Notes: a model not told the origin generated them from the sequence alone. Positions 31,977 through 39,445 are shown, counted from the stretch's first letter. The stretch: 39,535 nucleotides of DNA from Clostridiales bacterium (GCA_015056315.1 SVGN01000024.1:1-39535), one strand, 5' to 3'. Made by a program: numbers and translations.

Positions 31977-32348
31977 ATGTTCACAGCCGCAGGCAAACTC
32001 TACCTGACCATCGCCCAGCTGAAGGTGAAAAACGAAGCCGAGGTGGACGGCGGCCTCTACCGCGGCCACACCGTGCCCCTGTACCGGGATCTGTACGGCA
32101 GGCAGGTGCTGCACCTGCGGGAGCGGTTCCCCTGCTTTGATGTGTACGACCGGCTCAACGAAGACCGCTATTACCACTGGTACGCCATCCGGCACAAAAA
32201 CGGCATCACCCTTGTGTATACGCAGGATGATCAGCCAGGCGCACAGGTGCATGAGGATTACCGGCCCGGTGTAAAGACAGCCTTCTACGCCCCCTCCTGG
32301 CTCTGCGAGGCCATGACGAACGCAGGGTTTTTCCAAAAAGAGGAGTAA
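31977..32348 (+). CDS. Small conserved-looking hypothetical protein (123 aa)
   Basis: The 123-aa protein has no signal peptide or membrane helix. It is rich in Tyr, Arg and His (for example HTVPLYRDLYGRQVLHLRER and DRYYHWYAIRH), with an alternating pattern suggesting a beta-rich fold. AAAGGAG lies 10 bases upstream of ATG 31977, and a promoter lies at 31908-31937. Codon use matches its neighbours, which supports it being a real gene. It stands alone between the divergent rpsB operon and the T-box/trpB2 unit. I do not recognise a family. Confidence 0.65.
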   Translation: MFTAAGKLYLTIAQLKVKNEAEVDGGLYRGHTVPLYRDLYGRQVLHLRERFPCFDVYDRLNEDRYYHWYAIRHKNGITLVYTQDDQPGAQVHEDYRPGVKTAFYAPSWLCEAMTNAGFFQKEE

Positions 32349-32387
32349 GGCACACCCGGATGCAAGCAAAAATTTTCACCTCACCGC

Positions 32388-32416
32388 TTGACAACGCTAA
32401 AGCACGGGTGTATCAT
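32388..32416 (+). promoter_or_regulatory. Promoter of T-box/trpB2 unit
   Basis: A perfect TTGACA (32388-32393), a 17-bp spacer and TATCAT (32411-32416). Confidence 0.85.
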
Positions 32417-32423
32417 CCAATCA

Positions 32424-32709
32424 ACCGTTGAGGAAGAGTGAGTAAGCCACCCCTCTTCTCCCACAGAGAGCCGCAGATAGTGGAATTGCGGCGGAGAATG
32501 TTTGGCTGAATGGACTTCCGAGGGCAAACAGAAACGGCTTTGCCGGAGTATGCGAGACGGAGCTGGACTCTCCGTTATCAACCGTCAGCATATGTCAGTA
32601 TGCGTTAAGTGGGCGTACCGGAAAGGGTACGTCAAGCCGGGTGGCACCGCAGGAGAAGAAGTTGATCCTGTCCCAGCAGACATTCACCGTCTGAGGGGAC
32701 AGGTTTTTT
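32424..32709 (+). ncRNA. T-box leader, tryptophan specific
   Basis: The T-box sequence GGGTGGCACCGC is at 32639-32650. Stem I contains the typical downstream strand ACTTCCGAGGGC (32514-32525), directly preceded by TGG (32511-32513), the expected specifier for tRNA-Trp. The terminator is a compound hairpin (32667-32674 with 32696-32703, inner CAGAC/GTCTG) followed by T6 at 32704-32709. Uncharged tRNA-Trp would pair with the T-box and permit transcription of the gene behind it. Confidence 0.92.
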
Positions 32710-32761
32710 GTTACCGAAAAAACCTCCCCCTCAGCCAAAAACGAGAAGGAGGATACGAACC

Positions 32762-34135
32762 ATGGCAAACAAGCAGATCCCTTACAAGATCTATCTGGAA
32801 GAAAGCGAGATGCCCAAGGCATGGTACAACCTGCGTGCCGATATGAAGAACAAGCCCGCCCCGCTGCTGGATCCCGGAACCCATCAGCCGATGGGCGCAG
32901 AGGCTCTCTCCGGCGTGTTCTGTGAGGAACTGGTAAAGCAGGAGCTGGATAACGATACCGCTTATTGCCCCATCCCCGAGGAGATACTGGATTTCTACAA
33001 GATGTACCGCCCCGCGCCGCTGGTGCGCGCCTACTGCCTGGAGGAAAAGCTGCAGACCCCTGCCAAGATCTACTACAAGTTCGAGGGCAACAATACCTCC
33101 GGCAGCCATAAGCTGAACTCTGCCATCGCTCAGGCCTATTATGCCAAGAAGCAGGGCCTCCGGGGCGTTACCACCGAGACGGGCGCGGGCCAGTGGGGCA
33201 CGGCGCTCTCTATGGCGTGCGCCTATCTGGGGCTGGAATGCAAGGTGTACATGGTCAAGTGCAGCTACGAGCAGAAGCCCTTCCGGCGCGAGGTGATGCG
33301 CACCTACGGCGCATCGGTCACCCCGTCCCCGTCCATGGAGACGGAGGTGGGCAGAAAGATCCTCAGGGAGCACCCGGGTACCACGGGCAGCCTTGGCTGC
33401 GCCATCTCCGAAGCGGTGGAGAAGGCCGTGAACACCGAGGGCTACCGCTATGTACTGGGCAGCGTGCTCAATCAGGTGATGCTGCATCAATCTGTGATCG
33501 GTCTGGAGACCAAGGCTGCGATGGATAAGTACGGCGTAAAGCCGGATATGATCATCGGCTGCGCGGGCGGCGGCTCCAACCTTGGCGGCCTGATCGCGCC
33601 CTTTATGGGCGAGAAGCTGCGGGGCGAAGCGGATTACCGGTTCATCGCCGTAGAGCCTGCCTCCTGCCCCAGCCTGACCCGGGGCGTGTATGCCTATGAC
33701 TACTGCGATACCGGCATGGTGTGCCCGCTGGCCAAGATGTATACGCTGGGCAGCGGCTTCATCCCCTCGGCCAGCCACGCAGGCGGCCTCAGGTACCACG
33801 GCATGAACTCTGTGCTCTCCCAGCTGCATGCGGATGGGCTGATGGAGGCGGTCTCCGTCAAGCAGACGGAGGTGTTCGAGGCCGCCGAGCAGTTTGCCCG
33901 GGTGGAGGGCATCCTGCCTGCGCCGGAAAGCTCCCATGCCATCAAGGTGGCGATGGATGAGGCCATCCGCTGCCGGGAGACCGGCGAGGAAAAGACCATC
34001 CTGTTCGGCCTGACCGGCACCGGCTACTTTGATATGATGAGCTACGAAAAGTTCCACGATGGCAAGATGGACGACTACATCCCCACGGATGAGGAGCTGG
34101 CGGCGGCTGTGGCAAAGCTGCCCAAGGTGGATTGA
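32762..34135 (+). CDS. trpB2: TrpB2-type tryptophan synthase beta-like enzyme
   Basis: The 457-aa PLP enzyme belongs to the longer TrpB2 group. The cofactor lysine is Lys117 in NTSGSHKLNSAIAQ, and the phosphate-binding glycines are in GCAGGGSNLGGL. It condenses indole with serine to give tryptophan. No trpA or other trp gene is adjacent, so it probably uses free indole rather than indole channelled from TrpA. The Trp T-box upstream fits a tryptophan-scavenging role. AAGGAGG lies 9 bases upstream of ATG 32762, and a terminator follows at 34143. Confidence 0.94.
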   Translation: MANKQIPYKIYLEESEMPKAWYNLRADMKNKPAPLLDPGTHQPMGAEALSGVFCEELVKQELDNDTAYCPIPEEILDFYKMYRPAPLVRAYCLEEKLQTPAKIYYKFEGNNTSGSHKLNSAIAQAYYAKKQGLRGVTTETGAGQWGTALSMACAYLGLECKVYMVKCSYEQKPFRREVMRTYGASVTPSPSMETEVGRKILREHPGTTGSLGCAISEAVEKAVNTEGYRYVLGSVLNQVMLHQSVIGLETKAAMDKYGVKPDMIIGCAGGGSNLGGLIAPFMGEKLRGEADYRFIAVEPASCPSLTRGVYAYDYCDTGMVCPLAKMYTLGSGFIPSASHAGGLRYHGMNSVLSQLHADGLMEAVSVKQTEVFEAAEQFARVEGILPAPESSHAIKVAMDEAIRCRETGEEKTILFGLTGTGYFDMMSYEKFHDGKMDDYIPTDEELAAAVAKLPKVD

Positions 34136-34142
34136 CATGCAA

Positions 34143-34180
34143 AAGGGGCTGCCGCGGTGATGAGCAGCCCCTTCTTATTT
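34143..34180. terminator. Bidirectional terminator after trpB2
   Basis: AAGGGGCTGC (34143-34152) pairs perfectly with 34164-34173, followed by CTTATTT. It lies between convergent trpB2 and the GH43 gene. Confidence 0.82.
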
Positions 34181-34198
34181 CGTTGCAATACCGTTTTC

Positions 34199-35542
34199 TT
34201 ACTTCAGGAACACGAACTCGTCCACTTCGCACAGGGTGCGGCCTTCAAAGAAGTTGCTCATCCACTCGGCCTGAGGCTTTACCACCTCGGCCACCAGATA
34301 GAGCGCATGCCGCCCGGTAACGTTCTGCACACGGCCGCGGTATACACCGTCGCTCATGTCGATGGCTACCTCGCCGATCTTCTTGCCGCCCTTTTCCTCG
34401 GTGGGGGCATCGATCATCACATGCAGCTTGCCCCGCATGCCTGCGCCCACCACCTTGACCGCAAACTCCATGGTCTTGGTGGAGGTATCCAGGCCGAAGT
34501 CGTAGTACTTGTAGCCCAGCACAGCGCCGTCGGTCACCTTGCTCACCACACGGCGGAACACATCCTTCTCCAGAACGAAGCAGCCGCCGGTGAGCACGCA
34601 GGCGATCTCCGCCTTGGTGGGCTTGTAGGGGTTCAGGGATTCCTCAAAGCCAAGGCTGGTCATCTCCACCGGGGGGATGGTGCCGTCAGGCAGGATATTG
34701 ATCTTCTCCACACAGGCACGGCGGCTGGTGATGGAGTTGTTGGTCATGCGGTGGTAGAACACGTACCACTGGCCGCCTATCTGGCAGATGGAGCCGTGGT
34801 CGTTGCCGGCGGGGTAATCCACGCCGTTGTCGATGATGTAGCCACGGTAGGTGAAGGGGCCGGTGGGCTTGTCGGAGGTGGCGTAGGCCAGGCGGCTGCC
34901 CTTGCGGGGGGAGTAGATCAGGTAGTAGGTATCGCCCACCTTGCGGGGAGAGGAAGCCTCAAAGAAGCGCTCCTCCACGGGCACGTTCTCGCTGGCATCC
35001 ATCACCGGGCTGATCAGGCTGCCGGGGATCACCTTGTACATGCTCTCGGGGTCCAGCTCGTTCATGTGGGAGCCCTCGTAGCCGTAGTAGCAGTATACAC
35101 GGCCATCGTCATCCACCAGCACGCCCACATCGTTGAAGATGCCGTCGTCGCCGCCATCCTCGGGGGCATAGTCGTAGGTGGAGAGGAAGGTGAAGGGGCC
35201 CTCCGGCTTGTCGCTGACGCTTACGCAGCCCTTGGCGCCCACGATGTAGGTGTACAGGTAGTACTTGCCATCCTTTTCCACCACATCGGGGGCGAAGAGA
35301 GCGTTGCTGGTGTGGGGCACGGAGGAGGGGTGGTCGGTATCGGGGCGGGTGTGGAAGCTGTGGCCGTGGCAGACCCAGTTGTTCAGGTCGTTGAGGGGGG
35401 CAGACCACACCTTCAGCTTGTAATTGCAGAAATCGGTGCCGCCGTAGCGGTCGTGGGAGCCGTAGATGTAGACCCGGTCGCCGAACTGGCGGGGTTCACC
35501 GTCGGGGATGCATTCCCAAAGGGGCAGAATGGGGTTGGGCAT
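34199..35542 (-). CDS. Family 43 glycoside hydrolase with C-terminal CBM6-like domain
   Basis: The 447-aa protein has the five-bladed GH43 propeller (about 1-300) and a beta-sandwich C-terminal domain (about 320-447, YKYYDFGLDTSTKTMEFAV) resembling CBM6. Catalytic carboxylates probably include an Asp near the N terminus (PDGEPRQFGDRVYIYGSHD), Asp in FNDVGVLVDDDG and Glu in RFFEASSPRKVGDTYY. GH43 enzymes remove arabinose or xylose from plant polysaccharide fragments. There is no signal peptide, so imported oligosaccharides are the likely substrate. AAAGGAGG lies 10 bases upstream of ATG 35542. No transporter or sugar regulator adjoins it. Confidence 0.9.
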   Translation of the reverse strand: MPNPILPLWECIPDGEPRQFGDRVYIYGSHDRYGGTDFCNYKLKVWSAPLNDLNNWVCHGHSFHTRPDTDHPSSVPHTSNALFAPDVVEKDGKYYLYTYIVGAKGCVSVSDKPEGPFTFLSTYDYAPEDGGDDGIFNDVGVLVDDDGRVYCYYGYEGSHMNELDPESMYKVIPGSLISPVMDASENVPVEERFFEASSPRKVGDTYYLIYSPRKGSRLAYATSDKPTGPFTYRGYIIDNGVDYPAGNDHGSICQIGGQWYVFYHRMTNNSITSRRACVEKINILPDGTIPPVEMTSLGFEESLNPYKPTKAEIACVLTGGCFVLEKDVFRRVVSKVTDGAVLGYKYYDFGLDTSTKTMEFAVKVVGAGMRGKLHVMIDAPTEEKGGKKIGEVAIDMSDGVYRGRVQNVTGRHALYLVAEVVKPQAEWMSNFFEGRTLCEVDEFVFLK

Positions 35543-35592
35543 ATGGATGAAACCTCCTTTGTGGCTGTATGGTCACTGTTGCCAATGGCTAT

Positions 35593-35622
35593 ATGATAGA
35601 TGGTGGCGGGGGCTTAAGTCAA
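35593..35622 (-). promoter_or_regulatory. Promoter of GH43 gene
   Basis: On the minus strand TTGACT (35617-35622), an 18-bp spacer and TATCAT (35593-35598). Confidence 0.7.
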
Positions 35623-35644
35623 TAGAGGATCTCGCACAGAAGAA

Positions 35645-35688
35645 GAGAAAAACAGCGCTCGTGCATTTCTGCCGGCCGGGCGCTGTTC
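35645..35688 (-). terminator. Terminator of XRE regulator gene
   Basis: AACAGCGC (35652-35659, plus strand) pairs with 35681-35688. A TTTTCTC tract follows on the minus strand. Confidence 0.7.
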
Positions 35689-35694
35689 GCTTTC

Positions 35695-36108
35695 TCATGG
35701 ATTCAGAGCATGGTACAGGTTTTTGCCGAATTCGCGGCAGGTCTCCCTAATGTGGGGAAGGATGGCAGCCAGCACCAAAAGCACTGCGATACCGCCCAAA
35801 ATCTTTGCTGCCAGCGCCCAGTTTTCTTTGCTGCGCTGCATTTTGAGGGCGGTCAGGTCGTTCATTCGGGCCAGCTGACGGGCGATCTCGTTTGGTTCGG
35901 GCGCCTCCTTCAGTTGGGTCTCGCCCAGCAACGTCTCTACCGGAAGCTCAAGGATCTCGGATAGCTGTGCCAGCGTGTGAGCATCCGGGACGGATGTTCC
36001 TTTTTCCCATTTGGAAACAGTCTGCCGTACCACGTTCAACTGAAGCGCCAGCTGCTCTTGCGACATACCTTTGTTGATGCGGGCTTTTCTCAGGTTTTCG
36101 TTCAGCAT
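35695..36108 (-). CDS. XRE-family regulator with C-terminal membrane helix
   Basis: The 137-aa protein has an N-terminal helix-turn-helix (LRKARINKGMSQEQLALQLN, then RQTVSKWEKGTSVPDAHTL, about 6-45). A short linker and one membrane helix near 110-130 (AAKILGGIAVLLVLAAIL) follow, with a short tail. It would bind DNA while tethered to the membrane. ATG 36108 has AGGAGG 11 bases upstream. AACATG-type inverted repeats lie in the promoter region and may be autoregulatory operators. It is divergent from nothing and stands alone. Confidence 0.88.
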   Translation of the reverse strand: MLNENLRKARINKGMSQEQLALQLNVVRQTVSKWEKGTSVPDAHTLAQLSEILELPVETLLGETQLKEAPEPNEIARQLARMNDLTALKMQRSKENWALAAKILGGIAVLLVLAAILPHIRETCREFGKNLYHALNP

Positions 36109-36143
36109 GGAAAGGATCCCCTCCTGGTTGTTTGTTCGGGAAC

Positions 36144-36225
36144 ATGATAACTGCTTTCTGCCCGTTGGCAAGCAATGGGTGTTAACATTCCGCTACGGCA
36201 AAGAACATGTTGTTATTTCGGGCGT
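36144..36225 (-). promoter_or_regulatory. Promoter and possible operator of XRE gene
   Basis: On the minus strand TTGCCA (36166-36171), a 16-bp spacer and TATCAT (36144-36149). GGAACATGATAAC (36139-36151) and GTTAACATTCC (36180-36190) form an imperfect inverted repeat across it. AACATGTTGTTAT at 36203-36215 adds a third related site. Confidence 0.5.
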
Positions 36226-36245
36226 TTTGGTTTTCGCCGGTGCAA

Positions 36246-36276
36246 AACGCTCCCGCAGCATGGCTGCAGGAGCGTT
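36246..36276 (-). terminator. Hairpin terminating the GNAT transcript
   Basis: A 13-bp stem with one mismatch (36246-36259 with 36263-36276) is followed on the minus strand by TTTTG. Confidence 0.65.
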
Positions 36277-36299
36277 GGATCGCCAATGACGTGGATCCG

Positions 36300-36470
36300 T
36301 GAGGATCACCGAACGACAGGGGGGCTCCCCGGAGCGAGCCGGGAGGCCGTGGAAGAGGCGAAGCCTCCGACCGGCGGTTGCTTCAGTCAACGATGCCGTG
36401 CCACACCCAAGCCCTGCGCCGTAAGGCGCAGTCCGGGGTGCAGGGCTCAGCCCTGCCCGAACATCCACTT
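36300..36470 (-). repeat. Hairpin-rich 3' region of GNAT gene with repeat-like element (copy F)
   Basis: On the minus strand the GNAT gene ends in GCAGGGC-TGA-GCCCTGC (36440-36456), where the loop TGA is the stop codon. A CTGCGCC-TTAC-GGCGCAG hairpin and two more GC-rich hairpins (around 36330-36375) follow. The TGA-loop hairpin and trailing CACCCCGG match copies A and B; the rest differs. Confidence 0.55.
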
Positions 36471-36872
36471 GTCCATGCCGCTGCCTGCGTTCCGGCAGGG
36501 GCGGCGGCGGAAGCCCAGCTTCTCGTAGAAGGGTTCCTTGCCCTCGGCGGCGCTCAGGTTCAGCTTCAGGCTCCAGCCGGGCTTCAGCTGGCTCTGGAGC
36601 CAATCCACCAGATGGGTGACCATGTGGCGGCCAATGCCCTGCATCTGGTACTCGGGCAGCACCATCACATCGCACAGCTGGGCCTGATAGCCGCCATCCC
36701 AAAGGAGGCGGGCCATGGCCACCACCTGCTCGCCATCCTTGACGCAGATCACCTTTGCGCTGTGCCGGAGACCGGCTTCGGCCTGCTCGGGGGCGATGGG
36801 CGTCCAGCCGACGATGCTGCGCAGGCGCAGAAAATCCTCGGGGGCAACGTGGTCGGTGTAGATCAGGTTCAT
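36447..36872 (-). CDS. GNAT-family N-acetyltransferase (141 aa)
   Basis: The 141-aa protein has the acetyl-CoA signature VLPEYQMQGIGRHMVTHLV (about 76-94). The C-terminal SAAEGKEPFYEKLGFRRRP segment is typical of short GNATs. Substrate is unknown. ATG 36872 has AAGGAGG 5-6 bases upstream; the longer open frame upstream crosses the promoter and is rejected. Its stop codon lies exactly in the triloop of a repeat-like hairpin, so the end of the protein may have been set by insertion of that element. Confidence 0.88.
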   Translation of the reverse strand: MNLIYTDHVAPEDFLRLRSIVGWTPIAPEQAEAGLRHSAKVICVKDGEQVVAMARLLWDGGYQAQLCDVMVLPEYQMQGIGRHMVTHLVDWLQSQLKPGWSLKLNLSAAEGKEPFYEKLGFRRRPCRNAGSGMDKWMFGQG

Positions 36873-36933
36873 AAAGGCCTCCTTGGCAGTGGCTGTGCCG
36901 GAATGTAACAATCTGCGGGTGTAAACGGCGCTC

Positions 36934-36962
36934 ATTATAGCATGGAAAACGGTTGCTTGCAA
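36934..36962 (-). promoter_or_regulatory. Promoter of GNAT gene
   Basis: On the minus strand TTGCAA (36957-36962), a 17-bp spacer and perfect TATAAT (36934-36939), with TG one base before the -10. Confidence 0.8.
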
Positions 36963-37006
36963 TCTCAGCCGGGGTTTGAACAAAGGAAAAGCAATGCTGC
37001 GGCGGG

Positions 37007-37035
37007 TTGAAGCGGGGCAGGTTTTATGCTATGAT
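37007..37035 (+). promoter_or_regulatory. Promoter of VanW/SH3 gene
   Basis: TTGAAG (37007-37012), a 17-bp spacer and TATGAT (37030-37035), with TG one base before the -10. Confidence 0.65.
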
Positions 37036-37094
37036 GTTGCCTGAAGGGCGTATGCCCTGCTACCCTTGTTTATAAGGAAAGGAAAAACTGCTTT

Positions 37095-38222
37095 ATGCTG
37101 AAAAGAATGCTGCTTGTGCTGCTTTGCCTCGCTTTGGTGCTGCCTGCGGCGGCCCTGGCGGAGGAGACCGCCGCGCCCCTGCCGGAGAACGTGGAAATGG
37201 AAGGCTTCGCTGGAGACGACGAAGAGGATGTGGGCGAGATCTACGACGAGCCCGCCAGCATCAAGGGCCTCAAACCGCTGTATACCGCAAGGATCAAGCC
37301 CTTTACGCCCACCGGCACGGCCATCCGCATGCGCGAGCAGCAGAGCAGCGAGAGCCCCGGAGTCTGCGCCATCAAGAAGAACGAAGAAATCACCATCTAT
37401 AAGGTGTACCCTGCGTATGTGCTGGCCGAGTACAATGGCAAGGTGGGCTATGTGATCCGTACCTGGATCGATGAGGATGTTACCACCATCGACCCGGAGA
37501 ATACTCCGCCCTACGGCACGGTACCCAGCCAGTTCGTAGCCACCCTTACGGAGAAGGCCCCCGTGTATAAGGCCCCCTCCACCCGTGCCGAGGTGAACGC
37601 GATCCAGCCCAATGCAGGCAGCAAGGTGGCGGTGCTGGAGTTTGTGGATGGCTTTGCCAAGGTGCTCTACTGGCGCAGCTATGGCTACATCGAGGTCTCC
37701 AAGCTGACCGACCTGGTGCCCGTGGCCACCACCGAGGAGCCCCTCAGCAGCGATACGCCCATCGCCGCCTTTTGCAGCTTCTTTGAGTACAACACCGGCA
37801 AGGAGGGCAACGATGGCCGCTGTAAGAACATCGTGCGCTCCTGCGAATCGATGACCCGGGTAATGCAGCCCGGCGAGCAGCTGGATTTCAATGCCCAGGT
37901 CGGCCCCTACAAGCGCTCCAACGGCTACCATCCCGCTCCGGTGCTCATCAACGGCGGCAGCCAGCTGGGCTATGGCGGCGGCACCTGCCAGAGCAGCTCC
38001 ACCCTGTACAACACGGTGCGCCAGCTCAGCGGCATCACCATCCTGCGCCGCCGCCCCCACGGCCCCGGCTGTGCCCGCTACCTGCCCATGCATCAGGATG
38101 CGGCAGTGGGCAGCACGGAACTGAACTTTGTTTTCCGGAACGATTACGATTTCCCCATCCGCATCGTGGCGGAGAGCACCGGCGAAGGCACGCTGTGCAT
38201 TCAGGTGTTCCGGGGGGAGTAA
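37095..38222 (+). CDS. Secreted SH3-domain and VanW-domain protein
   Basis: The 375-aa protein has a signal peptide (MLKRMLLVLLCLALVLPAAA, cleavage near residue 22), then an acidic linker. Two bacterial SH3-like repeats follow (about 60-135 and 145-210, each with a GYV/GYIEV strand). A C-terminal VanW domain (about 225-370) has the signature YGGGTCQSSSTLYNTV. SH3 repeats bind cell-wall peptides. VanW-domain proteins are surface proteins of unclear enzymatic role; VanW itself is an accessory of some vancomycin-resistance clusters but not itself the resistance enzyme. The AAAGGA site is about 11 bases upstream of ATG 37095. Confidence 0.9.
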   Translation: MLKRMLLVLLCLALVLPAAALAEETAAPLPENVEMEGFAGDDEEDVGEIYDEPASIKGLKPLYTARIKPFTPTGTAIRMREQQSSESPGVCAIKKNEEITIYKVYPAYVLAEYNGKVGYVIRTWIDEDVTTIDPENTPPYGTVPSQFVATLTEKAPVYKAPSTRAEVNAIQPNAGSKVAVLEFVDGFAKVLYWRSYGYIEVSKLTDLVPVATTEEPLSSDTPIAAFCSFFEYNTGKEGNDGRCKNIVRSCESMTRVMQPGEQLDFNAQVGPYKRSNGYHPAPVLINGGSQLGYGGGTCQSSSTLYNTVRQLSGITILRRRPHGPGCARYLPMHQDAAVGSTELNFVFRNDYDFPIRIVAESTGEGTLCIQVFRGE

Positions 38223-38244
38223 GGCTGATCGCAGCCGATAAAGA

Positions 38245-38276
38245 ACCGCCGCAGAGCGATCTGCGGCGGTTTTTTC
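38245..38276 (+). terminator. Strong terminator after VanW gene
   Basis: AACCGCCGCAGA (38245-38256) pairs perfectly with 38261-38272, within a T6 run at 38271-38276. Confidence 0.92.
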
Positions 38277-38312
38277 TGCGCTTGGGCGTGATGGCTTTTG
38301 TCGAATTTTGGT

Positions 38313-38341
38313 TTGACAGGCAGCGGTATTGCTTATATACT
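38313..38341 (+). promoter_or_regulatory. Near-consensus promoter of DUF4231 gene
   Basis: A perfect TTGACA (38313-38318), a 17-bp spacer and TATACT (38336-38341). This is among the strongest promoters in the window. Confidence 0.85.
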
Positions 38342-38385
38342 GAAGACAGCATCTGGAAAAAACAAATGAAAGCGGGGGAAAGCGT

Positions 38386-39045
38386 ATGTGCAGACGCAAA
38401 GAACTGACGGAAGTGGAGAAGAAGTATCTTGGTATGGAAAAGGATAAGGGCTATCTGCTCAGCACCATCGATCAGCTGCCCTTCTCTCAGCTGACGAAGA
38501 ACACGGTATACCACTATGCCATGGATGCAGCGAAGCAGAGCCGTTTTTCAAAGTATGTGTACTATACTCTCAACTTTGCTGTTATCGTACTGCCGGTGCT
38601 CTCTTCCATCATCAAACTGGCTTGTAAGGGTGCAAGCGGAGATCCGGATTGGGCTACGGTGATCATCAACGGTATCATTACGCTGTGCGCCAGCGCGCTC
38701 GCCCTGTTCCGTTACCACGATAAGTGGACCCGCTACCGTACCTATCTGGAGAAGATCATCAATCTCATGTTTAGGTACATGAGCCCGACATTATCTGCAC
38801 CCGAACCGGAAGAACAGCCCGCTGCAGAGGAGCCGGAAGCCCCTGAGGAAGATGCCGAGGAAGTCTCTGAAGAAGCCGCCGGAGAAGAACCCAAGGAAAC
38901 AGAGACAGCAGAACCGGCTCCCGAGGATGAGCAGAAGCGGGAGGATCAAGTTCGGGAAGCGGAATTCATCCGGGAATTCAGGCGGATCAACTGCTGGCAC
39001 CAGAGCAAGTGGGCGAAGGAACGCCAAAACGATGAAAAGAAATGA
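38386..39045 (+). CDS. DUF4231/SLATT-like two-helix membrane protein with acidic insert
   Basis: The 219-aa protein has a charged N-terminal helix region (about 1-55) and two membrane helices (57-77 and 89-108). ALFRYHDKWTRYRTYLEKI follows, and the end is FIREFRRINCWHQSKW. This pattern (two helices, WxxYR, late Glu/Asn/Trp motif) matches DUF4231, a member of the SLATT fold often associated with nucleotide-signalled defence systems. Unlike usual members, about 50 residues of Glu/Pro/Ala-rich sequence (138-186) are inserted between the helices and the last motif. Start ATG 38386 has only a G-rich site. It is followed by mobile DNA. Confidence 0.7.
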   Translation: MCRRKELTEVEKKYLGMEKDKGYLLSTIDQLPFSQLTKNTVYHYAMDAAKQSRFSKYVYYTLNFAVIVLPVLSSIIKLACKGASGDPDWATVIINGIITLCASALALFRYHDKWTRYRTYLEKIINLMFRYMSPTLSAPEPEEQPAAEEPEAPEEDAEEVSEEAAGEEPKETETAEPAPEDEQKREDQVREAEFIREFRRINCWHQSKWAKERQNDEKK

Positions 39046-39073
39046 GCCCGAGCGTTGAACAGCGCAAACACAA

Positions 39074-39110
39074 ACGCCCCATGCAGGCAGTATGCCCTGC
39101 ATGGGGGCGT
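39074..39110 (+). terminator. Hairpin at junction of DUF4231 gene and mobile element
   Basis: ACGCCCCATGCAGG (39074-39087) pairs with 39096-39110 with one bulged G. Its right arm is also the outer end of the 310-bp element's left inverted repeat, so it may be either a terminator or a duplicated element end. Confidence 0.6.
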
Positions 39111-39405
39111 CAGACTGTCGAAAAACCCATACATACCAATACGAGCCGCACATCTTGCACCTTCGGTGCTCGCTGTGCTCACAAGAAAGCGCTGCGGCGC
39201 AAGGTTTGTGGGCTCTGTTCCGCAACCTCAATCGTCGTGTAGCCTACTACCGTAGCCTACACTCGTTTCGGTTGACGACTGCGGGTCGTTTTGCGCTTCG
39301 CGCAAGTGCCCACTGGGCACACACTTCCCTCCGTCTCCACACCTGGCAGGAAACTGAGTTTCCTGCACCTTCCCCTTTTTTGACAACCTGACGCCCCCAT
39401 GCAGG
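39096..39405. mobile_element. MITE-like element with 30-bp terminal inverted repeats
   Basis: Bases 39096-39125 and 39376-39405 are inverted copies of each other with 27 of 30 matches. They start CCTGCATGGGGGCGTCAG on the left. The 250-bp interior has no credible gene, but holds a diverged copy of the structured repeat at 39145. The sequence CGCCCCATGCAGGCAGT occurs just outside the left end, and a near copy (one extra C) spans the right end, which could reflect a partial second copy. No clear target-site duplication was identified. Confidence 0.65.
39145..39373 (+). repeat. Structured intergenic repeat, diverged copy C with insertion
   Basis: The left part (39145-39215) aligns with copies A and B up to GTGGGCTCTG. 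About 120 bases are then inserted, and the right part resumes at CACACCTGGCAGG (about 39338). The first hairpin reads GCACC-TTC-GGTGC (39157-39169) and the last GCAGGAAAC-TGA-GTTTCCTGC (39346-39366). Compared with copy A, one and three base pairs respectively are changed on both arms at once. Confidence 0.75.
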
Positions 39406-39445
39406 CAGTGGACAGTATCCCAAGCAACGGACAAGTGAAAAAAGA

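Noticed and set aside
34157..35596. Plus-strand open frame of 479 codons
   Set aside because: Antisense of the GH43 gene; no ribosome site or recognisable motif.
37095..38222. VanW domain as evidence of a vancomycin-resistance cluster
   Set aside because: VanW domains are widespread in clostridial surface proteins; no vanA/H/X/R/S-like genes are present.
39042..39434. Short open frames through the right-end element as a small protein gene
   Set aside because: They run through inverted repeats and hairpins on both strands and have no ribosome sites; the DNA structure explains them.
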